Positions 39,432 through 44,404 of a stretch of DNA of 44,404 bases are shown in pieces; position 1 is the stretch's first letter, and each line of letters starts with the position of its first letter. The notes under the pieces are model-generated. The model did not search any database, was not told the DNA's origin, and saw only the letters and a program-made list of their open reading frames with translations. The translations under genes were made by a program, and so were the position numbers. Origin of the DNA: Clostridia bacterium (lineage in GTDB: Bacteria > Bacillota > Clostridia > Christensenellales > CAG-138); the NCBI GenBank assembly GCA_016296415.1, contig JAEDJH010000003.1:1-44404 (forward strand). The letters are read 5' to 3'.

Positions 39432-39981
39432 CCTGCAACCTCCTGAGCAGCGATATGACCACCTTGCCGTAGCTGCGCTCCTTCTCCAAGCCGATACCGT
39501 CCGGCAGCTTCAGCCCATTTTGCCTGTCGTGCTCGACAACAATCAGTCCGTCCGCCGAAAGCAGCTCCAATGCGGCGATTTTTTCCAATGCCTCCGATGC
39601 AAAGCCCGAGGCATACGGCGGGTCAAGGAAAATAATATCGAAGCTCCTCCCCTGCCTTTTGTACAAATTGAGCGCATCCGTATAATTCAGCGATGTAACC
39701 GAAGTATCGGCGGCAAGCCCAAGTGCAGCTATGTTCTTTTTGATCAGTTCGGCGCACTCCCGTGAGCTGTCGTTAAAGACCGCATATTTTGCGCCCCTTG
39801 ACATTGCCTCCAGCCCGAGATTCCCCGACCCCGAAAAAAGATCCAGCACATTGCGTCCGAAAATCTCAAACTGGATCATTCCGAACAGGGCTTCTTTTAC
39901 CCTGTCGAGCGTCGGTCTTGTATCCATGCCTTTGGGTGTGTCAAACGTTCTGCCTTTGAGCGTCCCTGCAATTATCCGCAC
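39424..39981 (-). CDS. rsmD: 16S rRNA (guanine-966-N2)-methyltransferase RsmD
   Basis: A 185-residue SAM-dependent methyltransferase that modifies G966 of 16S rRNA. It begins MRIIAGTLKGRTFDTPKG and shows RPTLDRVKEALFGMI, the SAM site VLDLFSGSGNLGLEAMSRGA near residue 45 and the catalytic IIFLDPPYASG motif. The start is GTG 39981 with GGAGG upstream. It is the head of the rsmD-coaD operon, the normal order in Firmicutes. Confidence 0.94.
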   Translation of the reverse strand: MRIIAGTLKGRTFDTPKGMDTRPTLDRVKEALFGMIQFEIFGRNVLDLFSGSGNLGLEAMSRGAKYAVFNDSSRECAELIKKNIAALGLAADTSVTSLNYTDALNLYKRQGRSFDIIFLDPPYASGFASEALEKIAALELLSADGLIVVEHDRQNGLKLPDGIGLEKERSYGKVVISLLRRLQDD

Positions 39982-40008
39982 TTTTGCCCTCCTGCCTCAT
40001 CTTATGCT

Positions 40009-40038
40009 ATTTTAGCACCATCTGCAAGGTTTTGGCAA
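40009..40038 (-). promoter_or_regulatory. Promoter of the rsmD operon
   Basis: On the minus strand TTGCCA (40033-40038), an 18-bp spacer and TAAAAT (40009-40014), preceded by TGC, an extended -10. It lies about 28 bp before the rsmD start. Confidence 0.6.
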
Positions 40039-40148
40039 CAGCATTCGAAGAATGTTTGGTAAAAAGCCGCCTTTTTTTGGTTTTGGCAAAGCTTTGTGCG
40101 CAGTTGTGAAGAAATATTTAATATTTTGATAACATTCGCATAAACAGC

Positions 40149-40177
40149 TTGCCAAGTGCCAGAAACAAGTGTAATAT
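40149..40177 (+). promoter_or_regulatory. Promoter of the glycosidase-like gene and its operon
   Basis: TTGCCA (40149-40154), a 17-bp spacer and TAATAT (40172-40177). The -10 matches consensus at four positions. The transcript would have a leader of about 130 nt before the ATG. Confidence 0.5.
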
Positions 40178-40312
40178 TATGTTAACGAAAAGCCCGAAAA
40201 TGTACGGCGAGCGTTTCCCCGCCCGGCATTTTGTGCGCAAGCATATATACCTGCGGCTGCGTTTGCGCCTGTGCTTTTTAATCCCACTGACAAGGAATAT
40301 TTGTCGAACCTT

Positions 40313-41338
40313 ATGAGAAGAAAAATAAGATACCTGAACCCCATAATTTCGATAGGCATCGACGTGCTTATGATAGGTGCGGTGCTGCTTACGTTTGCCC
40401 TGTTCCATCATGTTCTGCGTTTTGAATCGGAGGAGCCCGTGGTTTTGCCCACGCCAACTCTTGTGCCGACGGTCTTCAGAACCCCTTCCCCCACGCCGGA
40501 CGCAACGAGCACGCCCACCCCCGAGCCAACGATAGACGCAGATACCTCGGGCACGTTCGGCATGAAATTTTATGATAAATTTACCGAGGAGGGCGAGACC
40601 GTCCTGGAGGATATGCGCTATATAAGCCACGACGTTTCCATCACCGTCGAAAAGGTATCGGAAACCGACCTGACGTACTATGTTGCGGACATATATATCC
40701 GTGACATTTCCTGCTTCCGCACCGCATTTTCATCCGGCGACATCAACGGCACGAAGCGAAAGCGCATAACCGAGCTTTCCAAGGAGGTCGGCGCAATACT
40801 CGCAATGTGCGGAGATTTCTGCAACGTATCGCCGTCAACGCCCGGCATAATAGTCAGGAACGGCACCCTTTACAGGGATGAGGTGGCGAGGAACAGCGAC
40901 CTTTGTGTGATGGACTACAACGGAAATTTCATACTGCTTGAAAGCGGCACATACACTTTGGATGACGTGTTGGCCCTATCCCCGTACCAGACATGGTGCT
41001 TCGGTCCCAACCTCGTTAAGGACGGCGAGCTGATGCAGGACTTTGACAAAATCGGCATAAAGGGGCTTAATCCGAGATCCGTCATCGGCATATATGAGCC
41101 GGGGCATTACTGTTTCGTGCTCGTTGACGGGCGGCAGGGCAGCTATTCAAGGGGCTTGGATCTGTATAAGCTGGCGGAGCTGATGTACAACCTCGGCTGC
41201 ACCGACGCCTACAATCTCGACGGCGGACAAAGTGCGGCAATGTCGCTGTATCACGGCATAGTAAATCAGCCCTACAACGGCGGACGCAGGCTCGGAGACA
41301 TCGTTTACATCGCCGATATGACCCGGGAGGAGGAGTAA
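40313..41338 (+). CDS. Phosphodiester glycosidase (NAGPA-domain) family membrane protein
   Basis: A 341-residue exported protein anchored by one N-terminal transmembrane helix (ISIGIDVLMIGAVLLTFALFHHV). A Thr/Pro-rich linker (LPTPTLVPT through PTPEPT) follows, then a NAGPA/phosphodiester glycosidase domain of about 230 residues. Family features are CGDFCNVSP, PGIIVRNGTLY and the catalytic-region NLDGGQSAAMSLY near the end. Members remove N-acetylglucosamine-1-phosphate or act on exopolysaccharide and wall polymers; the substrate here is unknown. The start is uncertain: AAGGAA at 40292-40297 is 16 nt before this ATG but only about 4 nt before an in-frame TTG at 40301. It stands first in a four-gene plus-strand group. 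Confidence 0.82.
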   Translation: MRRKIRYLNPIISIGIDVLMIGAVLLTFALFHHVLRFESEEPVVLPTPTLVPTVFRTPSPTPDATSTPTPEPTIDADTSGTFGMKFYDKFTEEGETVLEDMRYISHDVSITVEKVSETDLTYYVADIYIRDISCFRTAFSSGDINGTKRKRITELSKEVGAILAMCGDFCNVSPSTPGIIVRNGTLYRDEVARNSDLCVMDYNGNFILLESGTYTLDDVLALSPYQTWCFGPNLVKDGELMQDFDKIGIKGLNPRSVIGIYEPGHYCFVLVDGRQGSYSRGLDLYKLAELMYNLGCTDAYNLDGGQSAAMSLYHGIVNQPYNGGRRLGDIVYIADMTREEE

Positions 41339-41339
41339 T

Positions 41340-41561
41340 ATGTTCAGAAAAACGGCTCCGCACATTCTTATAATTTTTTCCGTTGTAATAGTCGTTTTGG
41401 CAATACTCGACGGCTTTAACCCCATGATGGCGTTTTGGGCCAGCAACATCACCAAAACACTTTGCATAATTTTCGGGCTTTTTTGCCTGATATACGGCAT
41501 AGACACCGTAATACACCGCTATAAGACCGCCCTCATCCGCAAGCTGCGCCGCAAAAAATAA
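41340..41561 (+). CDS. Small two-helix membrane protein of unknown function
   Basis: A 73-residue protein with two hydrophobic segments: about residues 7-26 (PHILIIFSVVIVVLAILDGF) and 38-57 (TKTLCIIFGLFCLIYGIDTV). It has a strongly basic tail (HRYKTALIRKLRRKK), which should stay in the cytoplasm. GGAGGAGG before ATG 41340 and a gap of one base after the previous stop support it as a real, coupled gene. I recognise no family. Confidence 0.7.
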   Translation: MFRKTAPHILIIFSVVIVVLAILDGFNPMMAFWASNITKTLCIIFGLFCLIYGIDTVIHRYKTALIRKLRRKK

Positions 41562-41580
41562 GCTTCGTACGTTTTTTGCG
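41550..41580 (+). terminator. Possible terminator hairpin after the small membrane protein gene
   Basis: CGCAAAAAA (41550-41558) and TTTTTTGCG (41572-41580) form a perfect but AT-rich 9-bp stem around a 13-nt loop, overlapping the stop codon. A second stem, ATGCAG/CTGCAT (41584-41589 and 41598-41603), follows. The arrangement might partly end the transcript before the GtrA-like gene. Confidence 0.35.
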
Positions 41581-41639
41581 TTCATGCAGTTTCGTTCCTG
41601 CATTCGCCGCATACTAAAGATAAAACCGTTGGAGCTTAT

Positions 41640-42149
41640 ATGAAAGAACGCATAAAAAACTTCAGGGCAAAGCACGAAACGCTATATCAGCTTTTGCTGT
41701 TCACGCTTTTGAGCGGAGTGGCGACGATAGTGGATTTTGCGGTATTCTCCGCACTTAATTATTGGCTGCTCGTACCGATAAAAAGTGTGCCGTTCAGCTG
41801 GTGGATACTGGATTACTCCGCCTCAAACGGCGGACTCGGCGGTTTTATCGCCACCGCAGCAGCGTATTTGGCGGCACAGACGGCAAACTTTTTTGTCCAG
41901 CGCAAGGGAACCTTCAAAGCGAACAACAATCCCGTTGCAAGCGGCATTATGTATTTTGCGATGGTGATTGCGATTTGGTTTTTGCAGCTTTATCTCGGCG
42001 GGGTACTGATGGGCTTTTTCGGGAAACTGCTCGGGCAGACGCTCGGGGATTTTGCCGCCCGTATAGCAAACAATACCGTTTCGTTTGCCATACAGTTCCC
42101 CCTCAACAAATTCGTAATTATGCGAAAATCCGATAAAACAAGAGAGTAA
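41640..42149 (+). CDS. GtrA-like membrane protein
   Basis: A 169-residue protein of the GtrA/DPMS family with four predicted helices (LLLFTLLSGVATIVDFAVFSAL, GGFIATAAAYLAAQTANFFVQR, YFAMVIAIWFLQLYLGGVL and NTVSFAIQFPLNKFVIMR). The family flips or helps flip undecaprenyl-linked sugars, or partners with polysaccharide glycosyltransferases. Motifs FSGVATIVDF-like at the start and NFFVQRKGTF at the middle are characteristic. GGAG lies 6 nt before ATG 41640. Its neighbour, a glycosidase-like protein, also points to surface polysaccharide. Confidence 0.87.
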   Translation: MKERIKNFRAKHETLYQLLLFTLLSGVATIVDFAVFSALNYWLLVPIKSVPFSWWILDYSASNGGLGGFIATAAAYLAAQTANFFVQRKGTFKANNNPVASGIMYFAMVIAIWFLQLYLGGVLMGFFGKLLGQTLGDFAARIANNTVSFAIQFPLNKFVIMRKSDKTRE

Positions 42150-42162
42150 ACGTGAGGTTTTT

Positions 42163-43014
42163 ATGTACGAAACGATTCAAGGCATTGCCAAAAGGCACGG
42201 ATTTGAATTTTTGGCGTTTTTGGACGGCAAGAAGGTCGTTCCGCTCAATGCGGATTCGCCCATCATCCACAAGGTCGTACTGCTTGCCGGCTACCCCTAC
42301 GCCCCTCACGCCGCCGACGAGCGGATCCCGGCATATTACCTTGCCTCCAACAGGGCGTATGCGTCCGGCAAAAGGCTGCTCGAGGAGCTGCAGGGCATCG
42401 ACCCCTCCGCCTCCTCCGCCGACATAAAGATAAAGCGCTCCGCCGAAAATCTCGGTGCTGCACGCATCGGAAGAAACGGGCTTTTGCATACTCCCGACTT
42501 CGGAACAAGGCTTGTATTTATGGCGATAGGGCTGAACTGTGTTGAGCCGCTTGACTATACGCTTGACTATGAAAATTCATGCGGAAACTGCGGCGCCTGC
42601 AAGCTTGCCTGCCCCGCACACGCCATAACCGATGACGGCGTGGATTATTCCAAATGTATGAGGGCATATATGAACTCAGCCGACCATCCTGACGAGATCA
42701 AGGAACGGCTGACAACATTCATGGGCTGCGAAGTTTGCCAGGTGGTCTGCAGACACAATTCACACCTTGCCGCGGTCGAGCCCGATGAAGCGGTGAAGGA
42801 GGCGTTCGACCTCAAAGCTCTGCTCAGCGGCGACTGCAATGCGGCACGCGCGCTCGTCGGAAAAAACAAAAGCGGAAACGGCAAGCTGACTGCAGAGGCA
42901 ATAGCCTTTGCGAAACGTCTGGACGGATATGACGACTTGGTAAAAGGCTGCCTCAGCTCGGAGTTTGACGCCGTCGTAAACGCCGCAAAATGGTATTTTG
43001 ACGATAAGCAATGA
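42163..43014 (+). CDS. Epoxyqueuosine reductase (QueG)-like double [4Fe-4S] protein
   Basis: A 283-residue protein with two tetranuclear iron-sulfur cluster motifs: CGNCGACKLACPAHAI near residue 145 and MGCEVCQVVC near residue 187, in which the cysteines are spaced as in QueG. Before them AARIGRNGLLHTPDFGTRLVFMAIGLN aligns with the QueG segment GWIGKN. QueG reduces epoxyqueuosine to queuosine in tRNA with cobalamin. This protein is about 100 residues shorter than E. coli QueG, and both the N-terminal cobalamin region and the C-terminal repeats look reduced, so a divergent reductase is also possible. The ATG is 14 bp after the GtrA-like gene, with GTGAGG upstream. Confidence 0.72.
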   Translation: MYETIQGIAKRHGFEFLAFLDGKKVVPLNADSPIIHKVVLLAGYPYAPHAADERIPAYYLASNRAYASGKRLLEELQGIDPSASSADIKIKRSAENLGAARIGRNGLLHTPDFGTRLVFMAIGLNCVEPLDYTLDYENSCGNCGACKLACPAHAITDDGVDYSKCMRAYMNSADHPDEIKERLTTFMGCEVCQVVCRHNSHLAAVEPDEAVKEAFDLKALLSGDCNAARALVGKNKSGNGKLTAEAIAFAKRLDGYDDLVKGCLSSEFDAVVNAAKWYFDDKQ

Positions 43015-43020
43015 GAGCAA

Positions 43021-43050
43021 AAAGGGAGCCGCAAAAAGCTCCCTTTCCTA
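43021..43050. terminator. Bidirectional terminator between QueG-like and BofA-like genes
   Basis: AAAGGGAGC (43021-43029) and GCTCCCTTT (43038-43046) form a perfect 9-bp stem with an 8-nt loop. On the minus strand the stem runs into a T-rich GCTCCCTTTTTGC tail, ending the BofA-like gene; the plus tail is TTTCCTAA. Confidence 0.75.
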
Positions 43051-43066
43051 ATTCGTTCCGCCGCCT

Positions 43067-43324
43067 TTACAGCAGAAGCTGTACCAGCAGCAAACCCACA
43101 ATACCCGGTACGCCGAATATTCCGACGATAACCGCCTTCCACCAGGTTATCTCGATTGTAATACCGATAAGTCCCCCGAGAAAGTTAAACAGAAGAAGCA
43201 GTACGAAGCCTATTACAGCATTGACGAAAAGCTTCCACATTATCTTGAACGGCAGCGAAAGCAGCTTGAACACAAGGAAAATTACAAGTATTACCGCCAA
43301 AAAGCTTAAAATCGAACCGAGCAT
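43067..43324 (-). CDS. BofA-family pro-sigma-K processing inhibitor-like protein
   Basis: An 85-residue, almost entirely hydrophobic protein with three transmembrane segments and a BofA-like C-terminus (ITWWKAVIVGIFGVPGIVGLLLVQLLL). In B. subtilis BofA holds the SpoIVFB protease in the outer forespore membrane inactive until pro-sigma-K should be cleaved. The fit rests on length, hydrophobicity and the VGIFGVPG motif. GGAGG precedes the ATG. It starts 18 bp after the adenosylhomocysteinase stop and is probably cotranscribed with it. The BofA family is also found in strains without SpoIVFB, so a sporulation role is likely but not certain. Confidence 0.75.
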   Translation of the reverse strand: MLGSILSFLAVILVIFLVFKLLSLPFKIMWKLFVNAVIGFVLLLLFNFLGGLIGITIEITWWKAVIVGIFGVPGIVGLLLVQLLL

Positions 43325-43342
43325 TTAATACCTCCGAAATAG

Positions 43343-44404
43343 TTAATATTCGCCTCTGATGTAGGCTTCCTGTTCCTCCGTCAGCTTGTCGAGACCAAGG
43401 CCCATTGCCGAGATCTTCAGCATCGCAACCTCTCTGTCGATCTCATCGGGAACGTTATAGAGCGAGGGCTTCATTTTTGCACCGTGGTCCATTACGTATT
43501 TTGCGCTCAGCGCCTGGATCGCAAACGACAGATCCATTATTTCCGCCGGATGACCGTTGCCCGCAACGATGTTTACTAGGCGTCCGTCTGCCAATACGTT
43601 TATGACCCGTCCGTCCTTCATGCGATAGCCCTCGATAAAGGGTTTCCTTTCGTCGATGCCGACCGACATCTCCCTGAGATCGTCCTTATTAAATTCAACG
43701 TCGAAATGACCTGCATTGGCAAGCATGGCGTTGTTTTTCATCTTTTCAAAATGTCTCTTGACAATAACATCCTTGCAGCCCGTTGCGGTTATGAAAATGT
43801 CGCCGAGCGGGCTTGCCTCGTCCATCGTCATGACCCTGAAGCCGTCCATCGCCGCCTCAAGCGCACGGTAGGGATTGACCTCGGTTATGATAACGTTTGC
43901 GCCAAGTCCCTTTGCACGCATGGCGATTCCGCTTGAGCAGAAGCCGTATCCGGCGATGACAACGGTTTTGCCGGTGACCATGTTATTGGTCGAATACATT
44001 ATTCCGTCCCACACGGATTGACCCGTGCCGTGCCTGTTGTCAAACAGATGCTTGCACTGGGCGTCGTTTACCGCCATCATCGGGAAGCGGAGCGTTCCGG
44101 CCTTTACCCTCGCCTTCAGTCTGTGTATTCCCGTGGTGGTTTCCTCGCAGCCGCCTATCAGGTTTTTGGCATACTCGGGATGCTCATCGAGAAGCGAAAC
44201 AAAATCTCCTCCGTCATCAATTATTATATGCGGACAAAAATCGAGCGTTGCAAGCTGATGCTGCCTGTATTCCTCCTCGGTCGCACCGAACCACGCATGT
44301 ACCTCCATTCCGAGCGATGCAAGCGCCGCACACACATCATCCTTCGTGGAAAGCGGATTTGAGCCGGTCACCGCAACCTCTGCGCCGGCCGCCCTCAGCA
44401 GGAG
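43343..44404 (-). CDS. Adenosylhomocysteinase (partial, runs off the window end)
   Basis: The last 353 codons of an S-adenosylhomocysteine hydrolase, which splits S-adenosylhomocysteine to homocysteine and adenosine, or makes it in reverse, and so keeps methylation going. Conserved parts seen are GSNPLSTKDDVCAAL (the frame extends 5' of this to the window edge), DDGGDFVSLLDEHPE, GCEETTTGIHRL, MMAVNDAQCKHLFDNRHGTGQS and the NAD site VVIAGYGFCSSGIAMRAKGLGA. The catalytic lysine and aspartate regions lie in the NDAQCKHLFDN segment. The typical enzyme is about 420 residues, so only about 65-70 residues are missing beyond 44404. The bofA-like gene follows it. Confidence 0.92.
   Translation of the reverse strand, partial: LLLRAAGAEVAVTGSNPLSTKDDVCAALASLGMEVHAWFGATEEEYRQHQLATLDFCPHIIIDDGGDFVSLLDEHPEYAKNLIGGCEETTTGIHRLKARVKAGTLRFPMMAVNDAQCKHLFDNRHGTGQSVWDGIMYSTNNMVTGKTVVIAGYGFCSSGIAMRAKGLGANVIITEVNPYRALEAAMDGFRVMTMDEASPLGDIFITATGCKDVIVKRHFEKMKNNAMLANAGHFDVEFNKDDLREMSVGIDERKPFIEGYRMKDGRVINVLADGRLVNIVAGNGHPAEIMDLSFAIQALSAKYVMDHGAKMKPSLYNVPDEIDREVAMLKISAMGLGLDKLTEEQEAYIRGEY

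Larger units (their letters stand above)
39982..40312. other. Divergent intergenic region, rsmD to the glycosidase-like gene
   Basis: This 331-bp gap has the rsmD promoter on the minus strand and a plus-strand promoter at 40149-40177, with a leader of about 130 nt. The part between them is AT-rich (AATATTTAATATTTTGATAA). The plus leader is GC-rich and might fold, but I found no match to a known riboswitch. No gene was seen. Confidence 0.65.

Noticed and set aside
40178..40312. Cyclic-di-GMP or other riboswitch in the leader of the glycosidase-like gene
   Set aside because: The leader is GC-rich and can pair, but it lacks the conserved cores of GEMM or other riboswitches that I know.
1..44404. 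CRISPR array, rRNA, tRNA or insertion sequence
   Set aside because: No array of direct repeats with spacers, no recognisable rRNA or tRNA sequence and no transposase were seen. Short tRNA genes can be missed by eye; a tRNAscan run would settle it.

Overview
The window looks like the chromosome of an anaerobic, endospore-forming Firmicute of the class Clostridia, with roughly half G+C. The evidence is a cotJABC-type spore coat operon, a BofA-like pro-sigma-K inhibitor, a SpoVD-type transpeptidase with PASTA domains, a MurE whose DNPR motif predicts a meso-diaminopimelate wall, a 2Fe-type superoxide reductase, and strong AGGAGG ribosome binding sites throughout. No rRNA, tRNA, insertion sequence, prophage or CRISPR array was seen. 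Most of the window is ordinary chromosomal core, with some unusual details inside it.

Layout. 0-2.3 kb: a beta-CASP metallo-hydrolase (minus) and a small lipoprotein (plus). 2.3-13.7 kb (minus): a division and cell-wall (dcw) cluster read from mraZ: mraZ, rsmH, ftsL-like, spoVD/ftsI-like, murE, mraY, a structured intergenic element, murD, ftsW, murA, ftsQ. murF, murG, ftsA and ftsZ are not in it. 13.9-15.3 kb (plus): radA, divergent from mraZ. 15.3-18.3 kb (minus): a Crp/Fnr regulator and an SsuABC/TauABC-like ABC importer. 18.5-19.9 kb (plus): cotJA-cotJB-cotJC behind a 13-bp tandem repeat. 19.9-22.2 kb (minus): superoxide reductase and a CoA-disulfide-reductase-like flavoprotein with a rhodanese domain, an oxidative-stress pair. 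A 516-bp gap follows with a possible small RNA. 22.7-26.4 kb (minus): ylxM-ffh-rpsP-khpA-rimM-trmD, coupling SRP targeting to ribosome and tRNA maturation behind a perfect-consensus promoter.

26.5-30.8 kb (plus): an ECF sigma factor, a probable membrane-anchored anti-sigma factor, a VanW-family wall protein and an unknown membrane protein. 30.8-32.8 kb (minus): rho with a long Arg/Tyr/Gln/Asn-rich disordered insert. 33.1-35.5 kb (plus): two tandem CNNM/CBS (CorC-HlyC type) membrane proteins. 35.6-37.9 kb (minus): malic enzyme and a type-2 malate/lactate dehydrogenase. 37.9-40.0 kb (minus): rsmD-coaD-coiled-coil protein. 40.3-43.0 kb (plus): phosphodiester glycosidase-like protein, small membrane protein, GtrA-like protein and QueG-like iron-sulfur protein. 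43.0-44.4 kb (minus): a bofA-like gene and adenosylhomocysteinase, the latter cut by the window end.

The items most worth following up are the lysine-free disordered domain of Rho, the predicted three-stem element with a U-tract between mraY and murD, the 13-bp repeats before cotJA, the candidate small RNA near 22.6 kb, and the 5'-terminal hairpin on the ylxM-ffh transcript. Everything was read by eye from the sequence; no homology search or folding program was run.
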